Below, piece by piece: positions 62,901 to 64,000 of a DNA stretch of 64,000 nucleotides; position 1 is the stretch's first letter, and every line of letters starts with the position of its first letter. Source of the stretch: Eopsaltria australis (lineage: Eukaryota > Chordata > Aves > Passeriformes > Petroicidae); NCBI GenBank assembly GCA_034509425.1, contig JAVTVJ010001751.1, positions 217,437-281,436 on the forward strand. Direction: 5' to 3'. Position numbers and translations under genes: made by a program. The notes under the pieces were generated by a model. It saw nothing but the letters and a program-made list of their open reading frames with translations. It did not search any database and was not told the DNA's origin.

Positions 62901-64000
62901 AATGCCTTTTTTTACACTCTTGGGAATGCTACTTTTGTCAAGTTCTTCTATTTATTCTTTTGGGAGCTTTAATTTCCAGAAGTTTATTAATGTACTGTTT
63001 AAATATTTGATGTTTTATCCAAAGCTTCTCATACATATCTATAAAACCACTTTATATTCTCCCTAGAATGTTAAATATTTAAGACTGAGGTCAATACATC
63101 ACTGGAATGTCATGCTGTTTATGGTCCATTTTATTAAGCCATTGCTTTCTCAGTCTCTTAATTAAAATTGCCCCTTTCATGAGAACAAAGCTATATACTC
63201 CATTTAACGTAGAGAATGATCATTTGTAATATGAATTTAAAGAGAAATTTAAATGACAAAGCCATGTAAAATGCAAACATTTTTCTCCTCCATTTTTTTT
63301 TTTTTTTTGCTGTAGTTTAAGACTTGGAGAAAAAAACTTATTGGCAGAAATGTATGTTGAAATTTGGTTGAAAAGAAGTTTCACGGTGTGGCTTTGGGTG
63401 GTTCGTTTGTTTATTTAATTACTCTGTGTGAGGCTGCAGATATGTTCCCACACATTGAGTTACATTATTAGTAAATCAGTTCTTTTACTCCTGTGTAACA
63501 GCAACTGAGACAATTTTCTAGCTGCATGTAAGTTGCTGGAAAAAGTCCCTAATAAAACTGATGAGCTTATCAAATTTTGCAAGTAGTCTCTAATGCATGT
63601 AGGAATTCAGAGACAATGCTCTGGGGTTTAGAGTCTGTTCTATTGAAACTACCTGCTGCTATTTGCTACGTGGACACCTCACTTTTGTTCTTGCTGGGGC
63701 CAGGCACTGCCTTTTGTAGGGGATGCAGAAAGCTGCTGTCACTGTGGGCGATCAGCCTGGGGACAGCAGTGTTGCTGCTTCACTGCCCTTACTGTAGCTG
63801 CTGAGAAGTCTGCCACATCCTTGTCTCCCAAGGTTGGCCATCTCATCCCCTGCTGTCTGTGGCCCTTCCCTCACCTTGTCTGTGGCCCAGCAGCTTCTCC
63901 AGCTGTCAGAACTTGTGCAGTTCAGTAGCTTTACCCAGTATCTTTTGTTGCTGTGGTACGTATTGCTCTTAATGAAATTCTGAAACCAGTAGTTTGCTTG

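Larger units (their letters stand above)
43905..64000 (+). other. VPS13B: VPS13B intron 3 (runs off the window)
   Basis: Starts at GTAAGA after exon 3. No segment encoding the expected next part of the protein was recognised, so the intron probably exceeds 20 kb, as long early introns do in this gene in mammals. It contains the 55-bp duplication, the possible coding relic, a CR1 tail, the solo LTR and a palindromic element. The segments 51.4-56.8 kb, 57.0-58.2 kb and 59.1-63.5 kb show nothing recognisable beyond poly-T runs. Confidence 0.7.

Noticed and set aside
1..64000. CRISPR arrays, bacterial operons, phage genes, tRNA or rRNA genes
   Set aside because: None seen. The intron-exon structure and CR1 repeats show a vertebrate nuclear genome.

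Overview
The window looks like a stretch of bird nuclear genome: AT-rich, with introns, microsatellites, and CR1 LINE copies of different ages ending in the avian ATTCTATG/ATTCTGTG-type tail. A roughly 1-kb solo LTR in the second half resembles, from memory, an LTR family common in songbirds, so a neoavian and perhaps passerine species is my best guess. No bacterial, plasmid or phage features, CRISPR arrays, operons or rRNA/tRNA genes were seen. I did not find a new biological system.

The only securely identified gene is VPS13B (plus strand), a giant bridge-like lipid-transfer protein. Its CpG-island promoter and non-coding exon 1 lie at about 35.84-36.15 kb, exon 2 with the start codon at 36862-37039 and exon 3 at 43761-43904. 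Both coding exons have canonical splice sites and phase-0 ends, and together encode residues 1-97 of the chorein N-terminal region. No exon 4 was recognised in the remaining 20 kb, so intron 3 probably runs past the window end.

Layout: 1-35.3 kb is an apparent gene desert upstream of VPS13B. It holds one speculative minus-strand exon at the left edge, an old CR1 copy, a palindromic MITE-like element, several purine-rich tracts, a G-rich TTGG/TGGA tract, and a few candidate regulatory patches. A younger CR1 sits at 32.4-32.9 kb, and another at 35.37-35.82 kb directly abuts the VPS13B promoter. Intron 1 (36.15-36.86 kb) carries a TA/TG/TA microsatellite. Intron 2 (37.04-43.76 kb) contains three CR1 fragments and a 53-bp tandem duplication. 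Intron 3 (from 43.9 kb) contains a 55-bp tandem duplication, a possible decayed coding relic, a short CR1 tail, the solo LTR and a second palindromic element.

Most open frames of 60-180 codons here look like chance frames in low-complexity or repeat sequence and are not annotated. Features judged by eye carry matching low confidence. Repeat identifications come from recalled consensus patterns, not from a database search.
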